This document shows positions 1 through 9,914 of a stretch of DNA of 64,000 nucleotides, in pieces. Position 1 is the stretch's first letter. The number at the start of each line of letters is the position of its first letter. The stretch covers positions 25,149 to 89,148 of the forward strand of contig JAGTRM010000012.1 in assembly GCA_018261735.1 (NCBI GenBank), written 5' to 3'. A program made the translations under genes and the position numbers. This stretch comes from Pseudomonadota bacterium. GTDB taxonomy: Bacteria; Pseudomonadota; Gammaproteobacteria; Burkholderiales; Chitinibacteraceae. Under the pieces are notes generated by a model. The model made no database searches. It saw only the letters and a list, made by a program, of their open reading frames with translations, and was not told where the DNA came from.

Positions 1-244
1 CCGGCTCGCCTGCCGCAGTCAGCCGGGCATGCTGCTCAAGGAAGGTTCCGAAATGGAAACCCTCGGGCGGCGCATCCATCACGATGCGGCTGTCCTCGGC
101 AAAGCGGACACGCCAGTAGCGGCGGACACTGGCGTCCGCAGCGGCGGGGGCAATATCCTGCGGGTCGAAATTCGTGCAACGTTGCAGCCATACCTGCATT
201 TGCGTGTAGCGTGGATCACGGGGGGTCAGGGAAGTAAGGGGCAT
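1..244 (-). CDS. amgK: N-acetylmuramate/N-acetylglucosamine kinase AmgK, N-terminal part (runs off the left edge)
   Basis: Only the first 81 codons lie in the window. The translation starts MPLTSLTPRDPRYTQM and carries ADASVRRYWRV followed by SRIVMDAPP, the N-lobe signature of AmgK-type sugar kinases (aminoglycoside-phosphotransferase fold). In Pseudomonas, AmgK phosphorylates MurNAc and GlcNAc at the anomeric position for the MurU recycling route that bypasses de novo UDP-MurNAc synthesis. The gene is divergent from lptD, with 63 bp between the two starts, so they probably share a promoter region. Divergence of this kinase from lptD is an arrangement I know from other proteobacteria. The catalytic loop is outside the window. 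Confidence 0.75.
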   Translation of the reverse strand, partial: MPLTSLTPRDPRYTQMQVWLQRCTNFDPQDIAPAAADASVRRYWRVRFAEDSRIVMDAPPEGFHFGTFLEQHARLTAAGEP

Positions 245-307
245 GCCATAGTCCGTTCAATTGCTGCTAGAATCCGCCCATTGTATCAAGCGAGCCGTAT
301 CGGCCCC

Positions 308-2476
308 ATGCCTGTGTTTTATTACCCACCTTGCCGACTTTCCCTGCTGGCCGCCCTGCTTGCCGGCTTGCCGGCGGCCGCGCTGGCCGATGCCACGACC
401 AAATCCGAACCCACCACGTTCATTCAAGCCGATGAAGCCAGCGCGCGCGAAAGCGATTTCGCTGCAGCCAGTGGCAATGTCGTAGTCACCCGCGAAAACA
501 TTAAAGTCGAAAGCGATTGGGCACGCTACTCCGTCGCCACCGACCGTCTGCGCGCCGGAGACCAGATCACCGTGCACAAGGATGGCGATGTACTGACAGG
601 CACGCAGCTGGATCTGGAGTTGAACTCGCGCGAGGGCGATTTGCTCGATCCGGTCTATCAAATGGCCAAGGGCGCGGCGCGCGGTGATGCGGTTAAGCTG
701 ATCTTCGAAGGCCCGAATCGCTACACCATTCGCAACGGGCGCATGACCACCTGCGCGCCGGGTAATAACGATTGGTACATGCACTCCAGCACCCTTGATC
801 TCGATTACAACACCAATCTTGGCCAAGCCTGGAATGGTTGGCTTGAATTCAAGGGCACGCCGATTTTTTACTATCCGTGGGTCGACTTCACACTCGACAA
901 TTCACGCAAAAGTGGCTTTCTGTCACCCAAAATCGGATATGGCAACAAAAACGGTTTTCAGCTGCAAACGCCCTATTATTTCAATATTGCGCCCAATTAC
1001 GATGCGACCCTCACGCCGAACCTGATGACGCGCCGAGGCTTGATGCTAGGAGGCGAATTCCGCTATCTGGAACCGGAATATTCCGGCGTGCTACGCCTGG
1101 AAGGCCTCAATGACAAGGTTGAGGACAAAACCCGCAGCAGCCTGTTGTTCAAGCACACGCAGCAATTTACGTCGCGCCTGCGCCTGGATCTGAACATCCA
1201 GAGAACTTCGGATAGTGAATATCTCTCCGATTTTGGCGATCGACTTTCCGTGACATCACAGAGCAACCTGCCACGTGAGGGAACCTTGAGCTACGCCGGC
1301 GATGCCTGGAGCAGCTTTATCCGCTGGCAGCGCTATCAAACACTCAGCACGGCGACCAATCCGGTCGAAAAACCCTACGATCGTGCGCCACAGGTTTATT
1401 TCACAACCCAACCGCAGCTCATCCCCGGCCTCGTCACCACGGCCAGCGGCGAATTGACCGAGTTCCTCCACCCGACCAAAACCGACGGTTTGCGCAGCTG
1501 GGTTTATCCAAGTGTGGCAGCCCCGTTCAATGAAACCTGGGGCTTCATTACTCCCAAGGTTGGCGTGCATGCCACGTCCTACCAGCTGCATCAGAACAGT
1601 CAACCCAATACGAATTATTCGCGCGTCTTGCCCATCACTAGCCTGGATACTGGCCTGTTCTTTGAACGTGAAACCAATCTCTATGGACAGGACATGGTTC
1701 AGACACTCGAGCCACGCGCCTACTACCTGTACATCCCGTACCGCGATCAATCACACCTGCCAGTTTTCGATTCGAGCGAAACCGATTTGTCGCTCACGCA
1801 GCTGTTCAGTGAAAACCAGTATTCCGGCCAGGACCGTATTAACGATGCCAACCAGCTGACATTGGCCCTGACCAGCCGCCTGTTTGAGGGCGACAGCGGC
1901 ATTGAACGTCTGAGCGCTACGATCGGCCAGCGCCTTTACTTCAGCGACCAGCGTGTCACGCTGAGTTCCCCCGGTCGCGCAGACTCGGTGCGCCGCTCCG
2001 ACTGGCTGATGACCGTCAGCGCACAACTCTGGAGCGATCTCAGCGCCAGCTACGCCATGCAATACAACCAGCAAGACTCCACACTACGCCGCGCTGACGT
2101 TGCCCTGACCTGGAAGCCAGGTGAATTCAAACTGCTCAATCTGCGCTATGTCGACAACCGTATTGTTAATACGCGCCAAGCCAGTATTTCCGGTCAATGG
2201 CCGCTGGGGAACGGCTGGTACACCATGGGGCGTTACAACTATTCGCTGACCGACAGCCGCGCCCTGGAAATATTGGGCGGCGTGGAATACAACGCGGGCT
2301 GCTGGGGGCTGCGCCTGGCGGCGCAACGCTACGCGAGCAGTACAAATAGCTATAACACGGCCTTTTTTGCCGTCCTGGAGCTGGGCGGCTTTGCCGGCAT
2401 CGGCAGCAATCCGCTCGATGCCATTCGCCAGTCCATCCCAGGCTACGCCAACACTTACACACCGTCGCGCTTCTAG
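308..2476 (+). CDS. lptD: LPS-assembly outer membrane protein LptD
   Basis: The protein has 722 residues from the ATG at 308. An in-frame upstream extension exists but would overlap amgK, and the hydrophobic signal peptide (LSLLAALLAGLPAAALA) begins only after 308. After the signal comes an OstA/LptA-like N-terminal domain (about residues 35-150), then the large C-terminal beta-barrel. LptD with LptE places lipopolysaccharide in the outer leaflet of the outer membrane. The length is in the usual 700-800 range. The gene is followed after 8 bp by surA, which encodes the periplasmic chaperone needed to fold LptD, the classical lptD-surA-pdxA-rsmA order. It ends in an aromatic residue (F), as expected for a Bam-assembled barrel. 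Confidence 0.93.
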   Translation: MPVFYYPPCRLSLLAALLAGLPAAALADATTKSEPTTFIQADEASARESDFAAASGNVVVTRENIKVESDWARYSVATDRLRAGDQITVHKDGDVLTGTQLDLELNSREGDLLDPVYQMAKGAARGDAVKLIFEGPNRYTIRNGRMTTCAPGNNDWYMHSSTLDLDYNTNLGQAWNGWLEFKGTPIFYYPWVDFTLDNSRKSGFLSPKIGYGNKNGFQLQTPYYFNIAPNYDATLTPNLMTRRGLMLGGEFRYLEPEYSGVLRLEGLNDKVEDKTRSSLLFKHTQQFTSRLRLDLNIQRTSDSEYLSDFGDRLSVTSQSNLPREGTLSYAGDAWSSFIRWQRYQTLSTATNPVEKPYDRAPQVYFTTQPQLIPGLVTTASGELTEFLHPTKTDGLRSWVYPSVAAPFNETWGFITPKVGVHATSYQLHQNSQPNTNYSRVLPITSLDTGLFFERETNLYGQDMVQTLEPRAYYLYIPYRDQSHLPVFDSSETDLSLTQLFSENQYSGQDRINDANQLTLALTSRLFEGDSGIERLSATIGQRLYFSDQRVTLSSPGRADSVRRSDWLMTVSAQLWSDLSASYAMQYNQQDSTLRRADVALTWKPGEFKLLNLRYVDNRIVNTRQASISGQWPLGNGWYTMGRYNYSLTDSRALEILGGVEYNAGCWGLRLAAQRYASSTNSYNTAFFAVLELGGFAGIGSNPLDAIRQSIPGYANTYTPSRF

Positions 2477-2484
2477 GGGCCGCC

Positions 2485-3768
2485 ATGAAATCATTCCTCC
2501 GCACCCTTGCTGTCTCTGCCCTGATTGTCGCCGCGCAGGCACAATCAGCCGTGATCACCGTCGACCGCATCGTCGCGGTCGTCAACCGCAGCGCCATCAC
2601 ACGGCTGGAACTAGATGAGCGCGTTGCCTCCATCCGGAAAAACCTGGCGAGACAGGGCATTCAAGCCCCTGCGGCCGACATCCTGGAAAGTGAAGCCCTG
2701 CAGCGCATGATTACCGAACGCGTGATGCTGGAACAGGCCGGCAACCTGGGCATTCGCGTGGATGACAGCCAACTGGAGCTGGCACTATCACGCATCGCGC
2801 AACAAAACCGCCTGTCACTGCCGGAACTGCGCAAGCAGCTGGAAACTGATGGAATCAACTGGCGGCGCTTCAGCGACGATATCCGCCAGGAAATCATCCT
2901 CAGCCAACTGCGCGAACGTGAGATTGAAAACAAGATAACGGTCACAGATGCCGAAGTGGATGAATTTCTGCATTTCAGTGGCGACAAACCGCAAGTGGAA
3001 TACCGCATCGCTCAGATCTTCGTCGGACTGCCAGAAAATGCGTCGCCCGAGCAAATCCAGGCCAAGCGTGGCCGCATTCTGGCCGCGCGGCAAGAACTGG
3101 GCGAAGGCAAGGAGTTCGGCGCGGTAGCGGCCACTTACTCCAACTCGGCTGACGCAGCCAACGGCGGCGTGATCGGCTGGCGTCCCAGCGGCGCACTGGC
3201 GCCGGCATTTGCGGAATTGCTGGACAAGCTCAAACCGGGCGAAATCACCGATATCGTGCGCAGCGGTACCGGATTGCACATTTTCAAGCTGCTGGAAAAA
3301 CGCACGCAATCCGGCCAAATGGTTGTGCGCCAGACCCATGCCCGCCATATCTTGGTCCGCACCAATGAAGTCGTGTCGGAAACCGATGCTTCCAACAAAT
3401 TGATCCAGTTGGCAGACCGGCTGAATCGCGGCGCCCAGTTCGAGGAATTGGCCCGCCTCTACTCGGACGACACCAGTGCCAACAAAGGGGGGGATTTGGG
3501 CTGGCTATCGCCGGGCGAGACGGTACCCGAGTTCGAGCAGGCCCTGGACAAACTCAACCCGGGCGACATCAGCCCGCCGACCAAATCGCCTTTTGGCCTG
3601 CACCTGATCCAGGTACTGGAGCGGCGCGATCAGGATGTGACCCAGGAAAACCGTCGCGCCAAGGCCCGACTCGACCTGCGCCAGCGCAAGGCCGAAGAGC
3701 AATATGACGACTGGGTGCGCCAGTTGCGCGACAAGGCTTATGTTTCCATCCGTCTGAAGGACGAATAA
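2485..3768 (+). CDS. surA: Periplasmic chaperone and peptidyl-prolyl isomerase SurA
   Basis: The protein has 427 residues. A signal peptide ([19 protein letters not shown]) precedes the SurA N-terminal chaperone domain. Two parvulin (PpiC) domains follow at about residues 170-270 and 285-385, each with the typical GGVIGW or GGDLGW segment. A C-terminal helix completes the chaperone module. SurA escorts outer-membrane proteins, including LptD, to the Bam complex. The start is preceded by TAGGGGCC, a good ribosome site that overlaps the lptD stop. It is co-transcribed with lptD and pdxA (8 bp to pdxA). Confidence 0.93.
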   Translation: MKSFLRTLAVSALIVAAQAQSAVITVDRIVAVVNRSAITRLELDERVASIRKNLARQGIQAPAADILESEALQRMITERVMLEQAGNLGIRVDDSQLELALSRIAQQNRLSLPELRKQLETDGINWRRFSDDIRQEIILSQLREREIENKITVTDAEVDEFLHFSGDKPQVEYRIAQIFVGLPENASPEQIQAKRGRILAARQELGEGKEFGAVAATYSNSADAANGGVIGWRPSGALAPAFAELLDKLKPGEITDIVRSGTGLHIFKLLEKRTQSGQMVVRQTHARHILVRTNEVVSETDASNKLIQLADRLNRGAQFEELARLYSDDTSANKGGDLGWLSPGETVPEFEQALDKLNPGDISPPTKSPFGLHLIQVLERRDQDVTQENRRAKARLDLRQRKAEEQYDDWVRQLRDKAYVSIRLKDE

Positions 3769-3776
3769 CCATCACC

Positions 3777-4766
3777 ATGCCCGACCGACCTCATTTGCCC
3801 GTTCTGGCCATTACCACCGGCGAGCCTGCCGGCGTAGGGCCGGAACTGGCTGCCCGACTTGCCTCGAAAGATTACGCTGCGCGCCTGGTTCTGCTCGGTG
3901 ATCGCAACCTGCTCACCCAGCGCGCACGCACGATTGGCATCGAACTCGATTTGCCTGATTACTCGCCAGTCAGCCCCGCCCCGCTCTCCATCCTGCACCT
4001 GCCGCTGGCCGCGCCAAGCGAAGCGGGCAAGCTCGATCCTGCCAATGCAGGCTATGTGCTGGGAGTGCTGGATCGCGCCATTGGCGGCTGCCGCAACGGC
4101 GAATTCGCCGCCATGATCACGGCCCCCATCCATAAAGGGGTGATCAATGATGCCTACCCTGACAAGCACTTCTACGGCCATACCGAATACCTGGCAGAGC
4201 AGTGCGGTACGGAACGGGTGGTCATGATGCTCGCCGGCGGCGGCTTGCGCGTGGCGCTGGCCACCACCCACCTGCCGCTGAAAGACGTTTCGGCCGCACT
4301 GACCGCGGAATCGCTGACTGCCACCTTGCGCATCCTGCACGCCGACCTGCGCGACAAGTTCGGCTTCCCCGCCCCCGCCATCCTCGTGGCCGGGCTGAAT
4401 CCGCATGCCGGTGAAGGCGGCCACATGGGGCGGGAAGAAATTGACGTCATCAGCCCCGTCCTCGCGCAATTGCGCGACGAAGGCATGCACCTGATCGGCC
4501 CATTGCCCGCCGATACGCTGTTTACCCCGCACCAACTCAAACACGGTGACGCCGTACTGGCCATGTACCACGACCAGGGACTTCCCGTGCTCAAATTCGC
4601 CAGCTTTGGCGGCGGCGTCAACATCACGCTCGGCCTGCCCATCATCCGCACCTCGGTCGATCACGGCACCGCACTGGATCTGGCCGGAACCGGCCAGGCC
4701 GATCCGGGCAGCCTGTTCACGGCCACTGAGCTTGCCATCGAGCTGGCGACAAGGACCCACGCATGA
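3777..4766 (+). CDS. pdxA: 4-hydroxythreonine-4-phosphate dehydrogenase PdxA
   Basis: The protein has 329 residues, full length for the family. It begins with [16 protein letters not shown], the PdxA N-terminal hallmark. It also contains [16 protein letters not shown] and the metal-ligand histidine region [13 protein letters not shown]. PdxA oxidises 4-phosphohydroxy-L-threonine with NAD in the DXP-dependent route to pyridoxal 5'-phosphate and needs a divalent metal. The gene lies between surA and rsmA. Its TGA overlaps the rsmA ATG by 4 bp, which suggests translational coupling. No strong ribosome site is visible directly before the ATG. Confidence 0.94.
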   Translation: MPDRPHLPVLAITTGEPAGVGPELAARLASKDYAARLVLLGDRNLLTQRARTIGIELDLPDYSPVSPAPLSILHLPLAAPSEAGKLDPANAGYVLGVLDRAIGGCRNGEFAAMITAPIHKGVINDAYPDKHFYGHTEYLAEQCGTERVVMMLAGGGLRVALATTHLPLKDVSAALTAESLTATLRILHADLRDKFGFPAPAILVAGLNPHAGEGGHMGREEIDVISPVLAQLRDEGMHLIGPLPADTLFTPHQLKHGDAVLAMYHDQGLPVLKFASFGGGVNITLGLPIIRTSVDHGTALDLAGTGQADPGSLFTATELAIELATRTHA

Positions 4767-5563
4767 AAGCGCATATCCCACGCAAACGGTTCGGGCAGAA
4801 TTTCCTGCAGGATCAGGGCGTCATTGCCGACATCCTCAATGCCGTCAGCCCGGAACCCGGCGATGTGTTTATCGAGATCGGCCCCGGTCTGGCCGCCCTG
4901 ACCCGGCCGCTGCTGGAACGAATCCCGCACCTGCATGCCGTCGAGATCGACCGCGACATCGTCGCCCGGCTGACCGAGCGCTTCCCGCCCGAACGACTGA
5001 GCCTCTACAACGTCGACGCCCTGGATTTTGATTTTGGCGCGCTGGCACAGCAGATCGCCCCGGGCGGGAAGGTCCGCCTGCTCGGCAACCTACCCTACAA
5101 TATTTCCACGCCGCTGCTGTTTCACTTGGCCAGCTTCAACGCCGTCATCAACGACATGCATTTCATGCTGCAAAAGGAAGTGGTCGACCGTATGGTGGCC
5201 GAACCGGGAACACCGGACTACGGGCGGCTCAGCATCATGCTGCAGTATCGCTTCGTGATGGACCGCGTGCTGGATGTCCCGCCGGCAGCATTCAACCCGC
5301 CACCCAAGGTCGATTCCGCCGTGGTGCGCATGATTCCGTGGCCCAGCCTTCCGCACCCGGCGCAAGACGAGCATTTGCTGGAAGAAATCGTCCAGACCGC
5401 TTTCGCGCAACGGCGAAAGACTTTGCGCAACAATCTGAAAGGAATTATCGGCGATGCCGAGCTGGAGGCATTGGGCATCAATCCCGGCTGTCGCGCGGAG
5501 AATGTCGATGTTGCGCACTACGTGGCCTTGGCGAACCATTTGGCAGCCCATACGACAAAATGA
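4763..5563 (+). CDS. rsmA: 16S rRNA (adenine(1518)-N6/adenine(1519)-N6)-dimethyltransferase RsmA
   Basis: The protein has 266 residues. It shows FGQNFLQDQ at the N-terminus, the SAM-binding motif [10 protein letters not shown], and the catalytic NLPYNIS motif. A C-terminal region typical of KsgA/Dim1 enzymes includes [12 protein letters not shown]. RsmA dimethylates two adjacent adenines in the 3' hairpin of 16S rRNA late in small-subunit assembly. The start overlaps the pdxA stop (ATGA), so it is the last gene of the lptD operon. A gap of 136 bp without recognisable features separates it from the next ATPase gene. Confidence 0.95.
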   Translation: MKAHIPRKRFGQNFLQDQGVIADILNAVSPEPGDVFIEIGPGLAALTRPLLERIPHLHAVEIDRDIVARLTERFPPERLSLYNVDALDFDFGALAQQIAPGGKVRLLGNLPYNISTPLLFHLASFNAVINDMHFMLQKEVVDRMVAEPGTPDYGRLSIMLQYRFVMDRVLDVPPAAFNPPPKVDSAVVRMIPWPSLPHPAQDEHLLEEIVQTAFAQRRKTLRNNLKGIIGDAELEALGINPGCRAENVDVAHYVALANHLAAHTTK

Positions 5564-5699
5564 ACCAAAATAGTGCACAAATAAATCCAATCGCACCAAT
5601 AACAAGCATTCGCTCATCGCATCTACGGGTTAGCCGCGCTTGTCGAATTGCACTCGTTTGCGCACAATTCCCACGTTTTTTGCCCGAGATTTCAAGACA

Positions 5700-6440
5700 A
5701 TGATCCGCTTCAACAAGGTCAACAAGTGGTTTGGTCGCGACCACCACGTTCTGAAAAACATCACACTCGAAGTCAAGCAGGGCGAAGTCGTGGTGGTATG
5801 CGGCCCGTCCGGATCGGGGAAATCCACGCTGATTCGCACCATCAACCAGCTGGAACCGGTCAATGACGGCGTAATCATTGTCGATGGCATCACCATCACC
5901 GACCCGAAAACCAATATCAACAAGGTGCGCGAAGAGGTTGGCTTTGTCTTTCAGCATTTCAACCTGTACCCCCACCTCACCGTGCTGGAAAACATCACGC
6001 TGGCCCCGATCCAGGTGCGCAAGATGGAAAAGGCCGCAGCAGAACAACTGGGCGTCGAATTGCTTGAACGCGTTGGTCTGCTGAACAAAAAGGATGTCTA
6101 TCCGGCGCAGCTTTCAGGAGGCCAGCAGCAACGCGTCGCGATTGCCCGCGGCCTGGCGATGCGACCGAAAGTCATGCTGTTCGACGAACCCACGTCGGCA
6201 CTGGATCCGGAAATGATCGGCGAAGTATTGAAGGTCATGCAGGATCTGGCGGAATCGGGCATGACCATGGTGGTCGTCACCCATGAGATGGGCTTTGCCC
6301 GCGAAGTCTCAGACCGGGTGATTTTCCTCGATCACGGCGAAATCCTGGAAGACGCGAAGCCGGAAGATTTCTTCACCAACCCGCAACACGAACGGGCCAA
6401 GCAATTCTTGCGGCAAATCCTGGCACCAATGCACCAATAA
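5700..6440 (+). CDS. Amino-acid ABC transporter ATP-binding protein (GltL/GlnQ type, first copy)
   Basis: The protein has 246 residues from the ATG at 5700. An in-frame upstream start is possible, but the conserved protein begins [12 protein letters not shown]. Walker A is GPSGSGKST, the signature is [12 protein letters not shown], Walker B is [14 protein letters not shown], and the switch histidine lies in VVTHEMGFA. It is a polar amino-acid importer ATPase and is clearly related to the second ATPase at 9120-9857. It sits 300 bp upstream of the binding-protein gene, with a hairpin between, so it may be a separate unit or an extra ATPase for the same permease. The ribosome site is weak. Confidence 0.9.
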   Translation: MIRFNKVNKWFGRDHHVLKNITLEVKQGEVVVVCGPSGSGKSTLIRTINQLEPVNDGVIIVDGITITDPKTNINKVREEVGFVFQHFNLYPHLTVLENITLAPIQVRKMEKAAAEQLGVELLERVGLLNKKDVYPAQLSGGQQQRVAIARGLAMRPKVMLFDEPTSALDPEMIGEVLKVMQDLAESGMTMVVVTHEMGFAREVSDRVIFLDHGEILEDAKPEDFFTNPQHERAKQFLRQILAPMHQ

Positions 6441-6739
6441 GCAGCACAGCCAAACCATATCGAGCGCCTCTGCGCACCAAAAATCCCACGGGCAAGCCGG
6501 CTAGCATGCGCAAGGCTTGCCTGTGGCAGTGCATCGCAAATCAAGCACCGCATCACTTTCCACCTTATTACCAAATTCATTCACCAGAATGACACATAGC
6601 GCACCCACCGTTTCATTTCGCGCCAGATAAGTAGGGACTTTCCCCAATACACCCCTTTTCCCACGCATAAAGAATGCTTCCTGGCGCGATAATTGCAAAG
6701 CGATACGGGTCAACTATTTTTACCAATAGGACTCTCGCC
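6441..6739 (+). other. Intergenic region with imperfect hairpin upstream of gltI
   Basis: These 299 bp hold no gene I can support. The main structure is an inverted repeat at 6488-6526 (CACGGGCAAGCC / GGCTTGCCTGTG, one G-U pair). It could terminate or process the transcript of the upstream ATPase gene, but no T-run follows. The gltI promoter presumably lies in 6620-6730. I could not assign convincing -35 and -10 hexamers. Confidence 0.45.
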
Positions 6740-7636
6740 ATGAAGAAAAGCCTGCTCGTTTCACTTGCCATTGCCAGCCTGTTCTCAACCGCCCAAGCTG
6801 CAGAATTGACCGGAACACTTAAAAAAATCAAAGAATCAGGCACCGTCGTGCTGGGGCATCGTGATTCTTCAATTCCGTTTTCCTATCTCGCCGATGGCAG
6901 CAAACCGGTCGGCTTCTCGGTGGACATCGCCAATGCGATCATCGACGAAGTCAAGAAAGAACTCGGCTTGCCGGCGATCAAGGTGCAATACAACCTGGTG
7001 ACTTCGCAAACCCGCATCCCGCTGGTACAGAACGGTACCGTCGATGTGGAGTGCGGCTCGACCACCAACAACATCGAACGCCAGCAGCAAGTGGCTTTCA
7101 CCAACGGTTTCTTCAAGATCGGCACACGCCTGCTGACCAAAAAAACCTCCGGCATCAAAGACTTTGCTGACCTTGCTGGCAAAAATCTGGTCACCACCGC
7201 CGGCACCACCTCCGAGCGCCAGATCAAAAAGCTGAATGAAGAAAAGAAACTCGGCATGAACATCATCAGCGCCAAGGATCACGGCGAATCTTTCCTGATG
7301 CTCGAATCCGGCCGTGCGGTCGCCTTCATGATGGATGACGTGCTGCTGGCTGGCGAAATGGCCAAGGCCAAGAATCCGGCCGACTGGGCCATCGTTGGCA
7401 CGCCGCAATCCTCTGAAATCTACGGTTGCATGGTGCGCAAGGACGATCCTGCCTTCAAGGCCGTCGCCGACCGCGCACTGGTCAACTTCTTCAAGAGCGG
7501 CCGGGTCAATGCTTCCTACACCAAATGGTTCCAGCAGCCCATCCCGCCCAAGGGTCTGAACATGAACTTCACGATGAGTGAAGGCCTGAAAGCGTTGATT
7601 GCCAAGCCGACCGACAAGTCTGCAGAACAAATGTAA
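6740..7636 (+). CDS. gltI: Glutamate/aspartate ABC transporter periplasmic binding protein GltI
   Basis: The protein has 298 residues from the ATG at 6740, placed so that the signal peptide (KKSLLVSLAIASLFSTAQA) is N-terminal. The mature part contains VLGHRDSSIPFSY, NGTVDVECGSTTNNIERQ, AKDHGESFLMLESGRAVAF and IPPKGLNMNF. These resemble E. coli GltI (DEBP) very closely as I remember it. It binds glutamate and aspartate in the periplasm and delivers them to GltJK. It is followed by a terminator-like hairpin and then gltJ-gltK-gltL, so the binding protein is probably made in excess of the membrane part. Confidence 0.93.
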   Translation: MKKSLLVSLAIASLFSTAQAAELTGTLKKIKESGTVVLGHRDSSIPFSYLADGSKPVGFSVDIANAIIDEVKKELGLPAIKVQYNLVTSQTRIPLVQNGTVDVECGSTTNNIERQQQVAFTNGFFKIGTRLLTKKTSGIKDFADLAGKNLVTTAGTTSERQIKKLNEEKKLGMNIISAKDHGESFLMLESGRAVAFMMDDVLLAGEMAKAKNPADWAIVGTPQSSEIYGCMVRKDDPAFKAVADRALVNFFKSGRVNASYTKWFQQPIPPKGLNMNFTMSEGLKALIAKPTDKSAEQM

Positions 7637-7647
7637 ATCCACCTGGC

Positions 7648-7679
7648 AAAACAGGGCGGGGAATCTTCCCTGCCCTTTT
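7648..7679 (+). terminator. Attenuator-type hairpin between gltI and gltJ
   Basis: An 11-bp stem with one mismatch (AGGGCGGGGAA / TTCCCTGCCCT) at 7653-7663 and 7666-7676 is flanked by AAAA on the left and TTTT on the right. This fits a partial rho-independent terminator or an mRNA-stabilising 3' end, which would let the binding protein outnumber the permease subunits. No promoter is obvious between it and gltJ, so some read-through is expected. Confidence 0.65.
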
Positions 7680-7692
7680 GCGGAGTAAATAA

Positions 7693-8439
7693 ATGAATTA
7701 TCACTGGGACTGGGGGATTTTTTTCAAATCCACCGGCATTGGCCAGGAAATCTACCTGCACTGGTTCATCACCGGCCTGGGCTGGACGGTTGCCCTTTCG
7801 CTGTCCGGCTGGCTGATTGCCATGCTATTGGGCACCGTGCTGGGCGTGCTGCGCACCTTGCCCCAGCGCAGCCTGTCCGCCATTGGCACGGCTTATGTGA
7901 ACCTATTCCGCAACGTGCCGCTATTGGTCCAGCTGTTTGTCTGGTATTTCATTGTTCCCGATTATCTGCCGGAGCCGATCCAGACCTGGTTCAAGCAGGG
8001 ACTCAAGCCGGAAATTTCCGGCTTTATCAGCGTGGTCGCCTGTCTGGGCCTGTTTACCGCAGCGCGGGTCTGCGAACAGGTAAGGACCGGCATCCAGGCC
8101 TTGCCGCGCGGCCAGATCAATGCGGCACTGGCGCTGGGATTGAACCCGTGGAAAACCTATCGTCACGTGTTGCTGCCCCAGGCTTTCCGCATCATCATCC
8201 CGCCATTGACCTCCGAGTTCCTGAACATCTTCAAGAACTCTTCGGTCGCCTCGCTGATCGGCCTGATGGATCTCTTGGCCCAGACCAAGCAGACCGCGGA
8301 ATTCACCGCCAACCTGTTTGAAGCATTCACCCTGGCCACCCTGATCTATTTCACGCTGAACATGAGCCTGATGCTGATGATGCGCTGGCTGGAAAAACGG
8401 GTCAAAGTGCCCGGCCTGATCTCGCTGGGAGGCAAATAA
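7693..8439 (+). CDS. gltJ: Glutamate/aspartate ABC transporter permease GltJ
   Basis: The protein has 248 residues with several membrane helices, and the His/Glu/Gln amino-acid permease topology is evident. The segment NLFRNVPLLVQLFVWYF and the EAA-loop region QINAALALGLNPWKTYRHV followed by LPQAFRIIIPPL match GltJ/GlnP proteins. It forms the transmembrane channel with GltK and couples to the GltL ATPase. GCGGAG just upstream is a plausible ribosome site. The stop codon overlaps the gltK start by one base (TAATG). Confidence 0.92.
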   Translation: MNYHWDWGIFFKSTGIGQEIYLHWFITGLGWTVALSLSGWLIAMLLGTVLGVLRTLPQRSLSAIGTAYVNLFRNVPLLVQLFVWYFIVPDYLPEPIQTWFKQGLKPEISGFISVVACLGLFTAARVCEQVRTGIQALPRGQINAALALGLNPWKTYRHVLLPQAFRIIIPPLTSEFLNIFKNSSVASLIGLMDLLAQTKQTAEFTANLFEAFTLATLIYFTLNMSLMLMMRWLEKRVKVPGLISLGGK

Positions 8440-9113
8440 TGGATTTCTCCAGCATTGTTTCCGCCCTGCCCGACCTGCTGCAAGGCATGCTGCTGACCCT
8501 GAAATTGCTGGTCTTTGCCGTCGCCGGCGGCATTGCACTGGGTACGCTGCTGGCACTCGCCCGCCTGTCCAGCAACCGACTGCTGTCCTTCCTGGCCGGT
8601 TTCTATGTCAACTACTTCCGCTCGATCCCGCTGCTGCTGGTGATTACCTGGTTTTACTTTATCGTGCCGTTCATGCTCGCCTGGGCCACCGGCAAGATGC
8701 ATCCGGTCGGCGCCTTCGCCTCGTCCCTGGTGGCGTTCATGATGTTCGAGGCGGCCTACTATTGCGAAATCGTTCGTGCCGGCATCCAGTCGATCCCGAA
8801 AGGCCAGGTCAATGCCGCGTACGCGCTCGGTCTGAATTACCACCAAGCCATGCGCCTGGTGGTCCTGCCGCAGGCTTTCCGCAAGATGGCGCCCCTGCTG
8901 CTGCAGCAAAGCATCATCCTGTTCCAGGACACGGCCCTGGTCTATGCCGTAGGCCTGATGGATTTTCTCAATACCGCCCGCTCGCGCGGCGATATTACCG
9001 GCCAGCTGCATGAGTTCCTCCTGTTTGCCGGGGTGATCTATTTTGTGCTGAGTTTTATCGCTTCGCGCATCGTGCTACGCCTGCAATCAAAACTCGCGGT
9101 CGGACAGAATTAA
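8439..9113 (+). CDS. gltK: Glutamate/aspartate ABC transporter permease GltK
   Basis: The protein has 224 residues, with membrane helices in the binding-protein-dependent permease fold. YVNYFRSIPLLLVITWFYF is present, and the EAA loop GQVNAAYALGLNYHQAMR leads to LPQAFRKMAPLLLQQ, the GltK pattern. It is the partner of GltJ in the heterodimeric channel. The start shares one base with the gltJ stop, so translation is probably coupled. gltL follows after 6 bp. Confidence 0.92.
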   Translation: MDFSSIVSALPDLLQGMLLTLKLLVFAVAGGIALGTLLALARLSSNRLLSFLAGFYVNYFRSIPLLLVITWFYFIVPFMLAWATGKMHPVGAFASSLVAFMMFEAAYYCEIVRAGIQSIPKGQVNAAYALGLNYHQAMRLVVLPQAFRKMAPLLLQQSIILFQDTALVYAVGLMDFLNTARSRGDITGQLHEFLLFAGVIYFVLSFIASRIVLRLQSKLAVGQN

Positions 9114-9119
9114 GGACGA

Positions 9120-9857
9120 ATGGAAATGATTGAAATACGCAATATTTCGAAATGGTACGGCAGCTTCCAGGTGCTGACCGATTGCTCCACCAAAGTGGAC
9201 AAGGGCGAAGTCGTGGTCGTCTGCGGCCCATCGGGTTCCGGCAAATCCACCCTGATCAAATGCGTCAACGCACTGGAGCCGTTCCAGAAAGGCGAGATCA
9301 TCATCAACCGGATATCGGTGGGAGACCCCAAGACCGATCTGCCCAAGCTCAGAAGCCATGTCGGCATGGTATTCCAGCACTTCGAGCTATTTCCCCACCT
9401 CTCGATCATCGACAATCTGCGTCTGGCTCAGGTGGAAGTGCTGGGCCGGGGCCGGGAAGAAGCTGGCGAGAAAGGACTGGCGTTGCTGGACCGGGTCGGC
9501 CTGAAGGCGCATGCCGACAAATTTCCCGGTCAGCTCTCGGGCGGCCAACAGCAACGCGTGGCCATTGCCCGCGCCCTGGCAATGGACCCGTTCTGCATGT
9601 TGTTCGACGAACCGACTTCCGCGCTGGATCCGGAAATGATCAACGAAGTGCTGGATGTCATGGTAGAGCTGGCGCAGGAAGGCATGACCATGATGGTCGT
9701 GACGCATGAAATGGGCTTTGCCCGCAAAGTGGCGAACCGCGTTATTTTCATGGATCAGGGTCAAATCATTGAAGATGCAGCCAAGGAAGAATTCTTTGGC
9801 GCGCCACGCTCGGAACGCGCCCAGCATTTCCTGTCGAAGATATTGAACCACTGCTGA
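9120..9857 (+). CDS. gltL: Glutamate/aspartate ABC transporter ATP-binding protein GltL (second copy)
   Basis: The protein has 245 residues (a start two codons later is possible). It has Walker [10 protein letters not shown], the signature [12 protein letters not shown], Walker [14 protein letters not shown], and [16 protein letters not shown]. It is tightly linked to gltJ-gltK, so it is the expected energising subunit. A very similar ATPase gene lies at 5700-6440. The two differ through most of the sequence outside the nucleotide-binding motifs, so this is not a recent duplication. A strong terminator follows. Confidence 0.92.
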   Translation: MEMIEIRNISKWYGSFQVLTDCSTKVDKGEVVVVCGPSGSGKSTLIKCVNALEPFQKGEIIINRISVGDPKTDLPKLRSHVGMVFQHFELFPHLSIIDNLRLAQVEVLGRGREEAGEKGLALLDRVGLKAHADKFPGQLSGGQQQRVAIARALAMDPFCMLFDEPTSALDPEMINEVLDVMVELAQEGMTMMVVTHEMGFARKVANRVIFMDQGQIIEDAAKEEFFGAPRSERAQHFLSKILNHC

Positions 9858-9882
9858 ACGCGACGACAGCTGGCAATCAAAC

Positions 9883-9914
9883 AAAAATGCCCGGTGTTTC
9901 CGGGCATTTTTCTT
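9883..9914 (+). terminator. Bidirectional rho-independent terminator
   Basis: AAAAATGCCCGG and CCGGGCATTTTT form a near-perfect stem around a short TGTTT loop, with a T-run on both strands. It ends the glt operon on the plus strand. The last codon of the GGDEF-EAL gene on the minus strand touches its right edge, so it can serve both. Confidence 0.88.
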
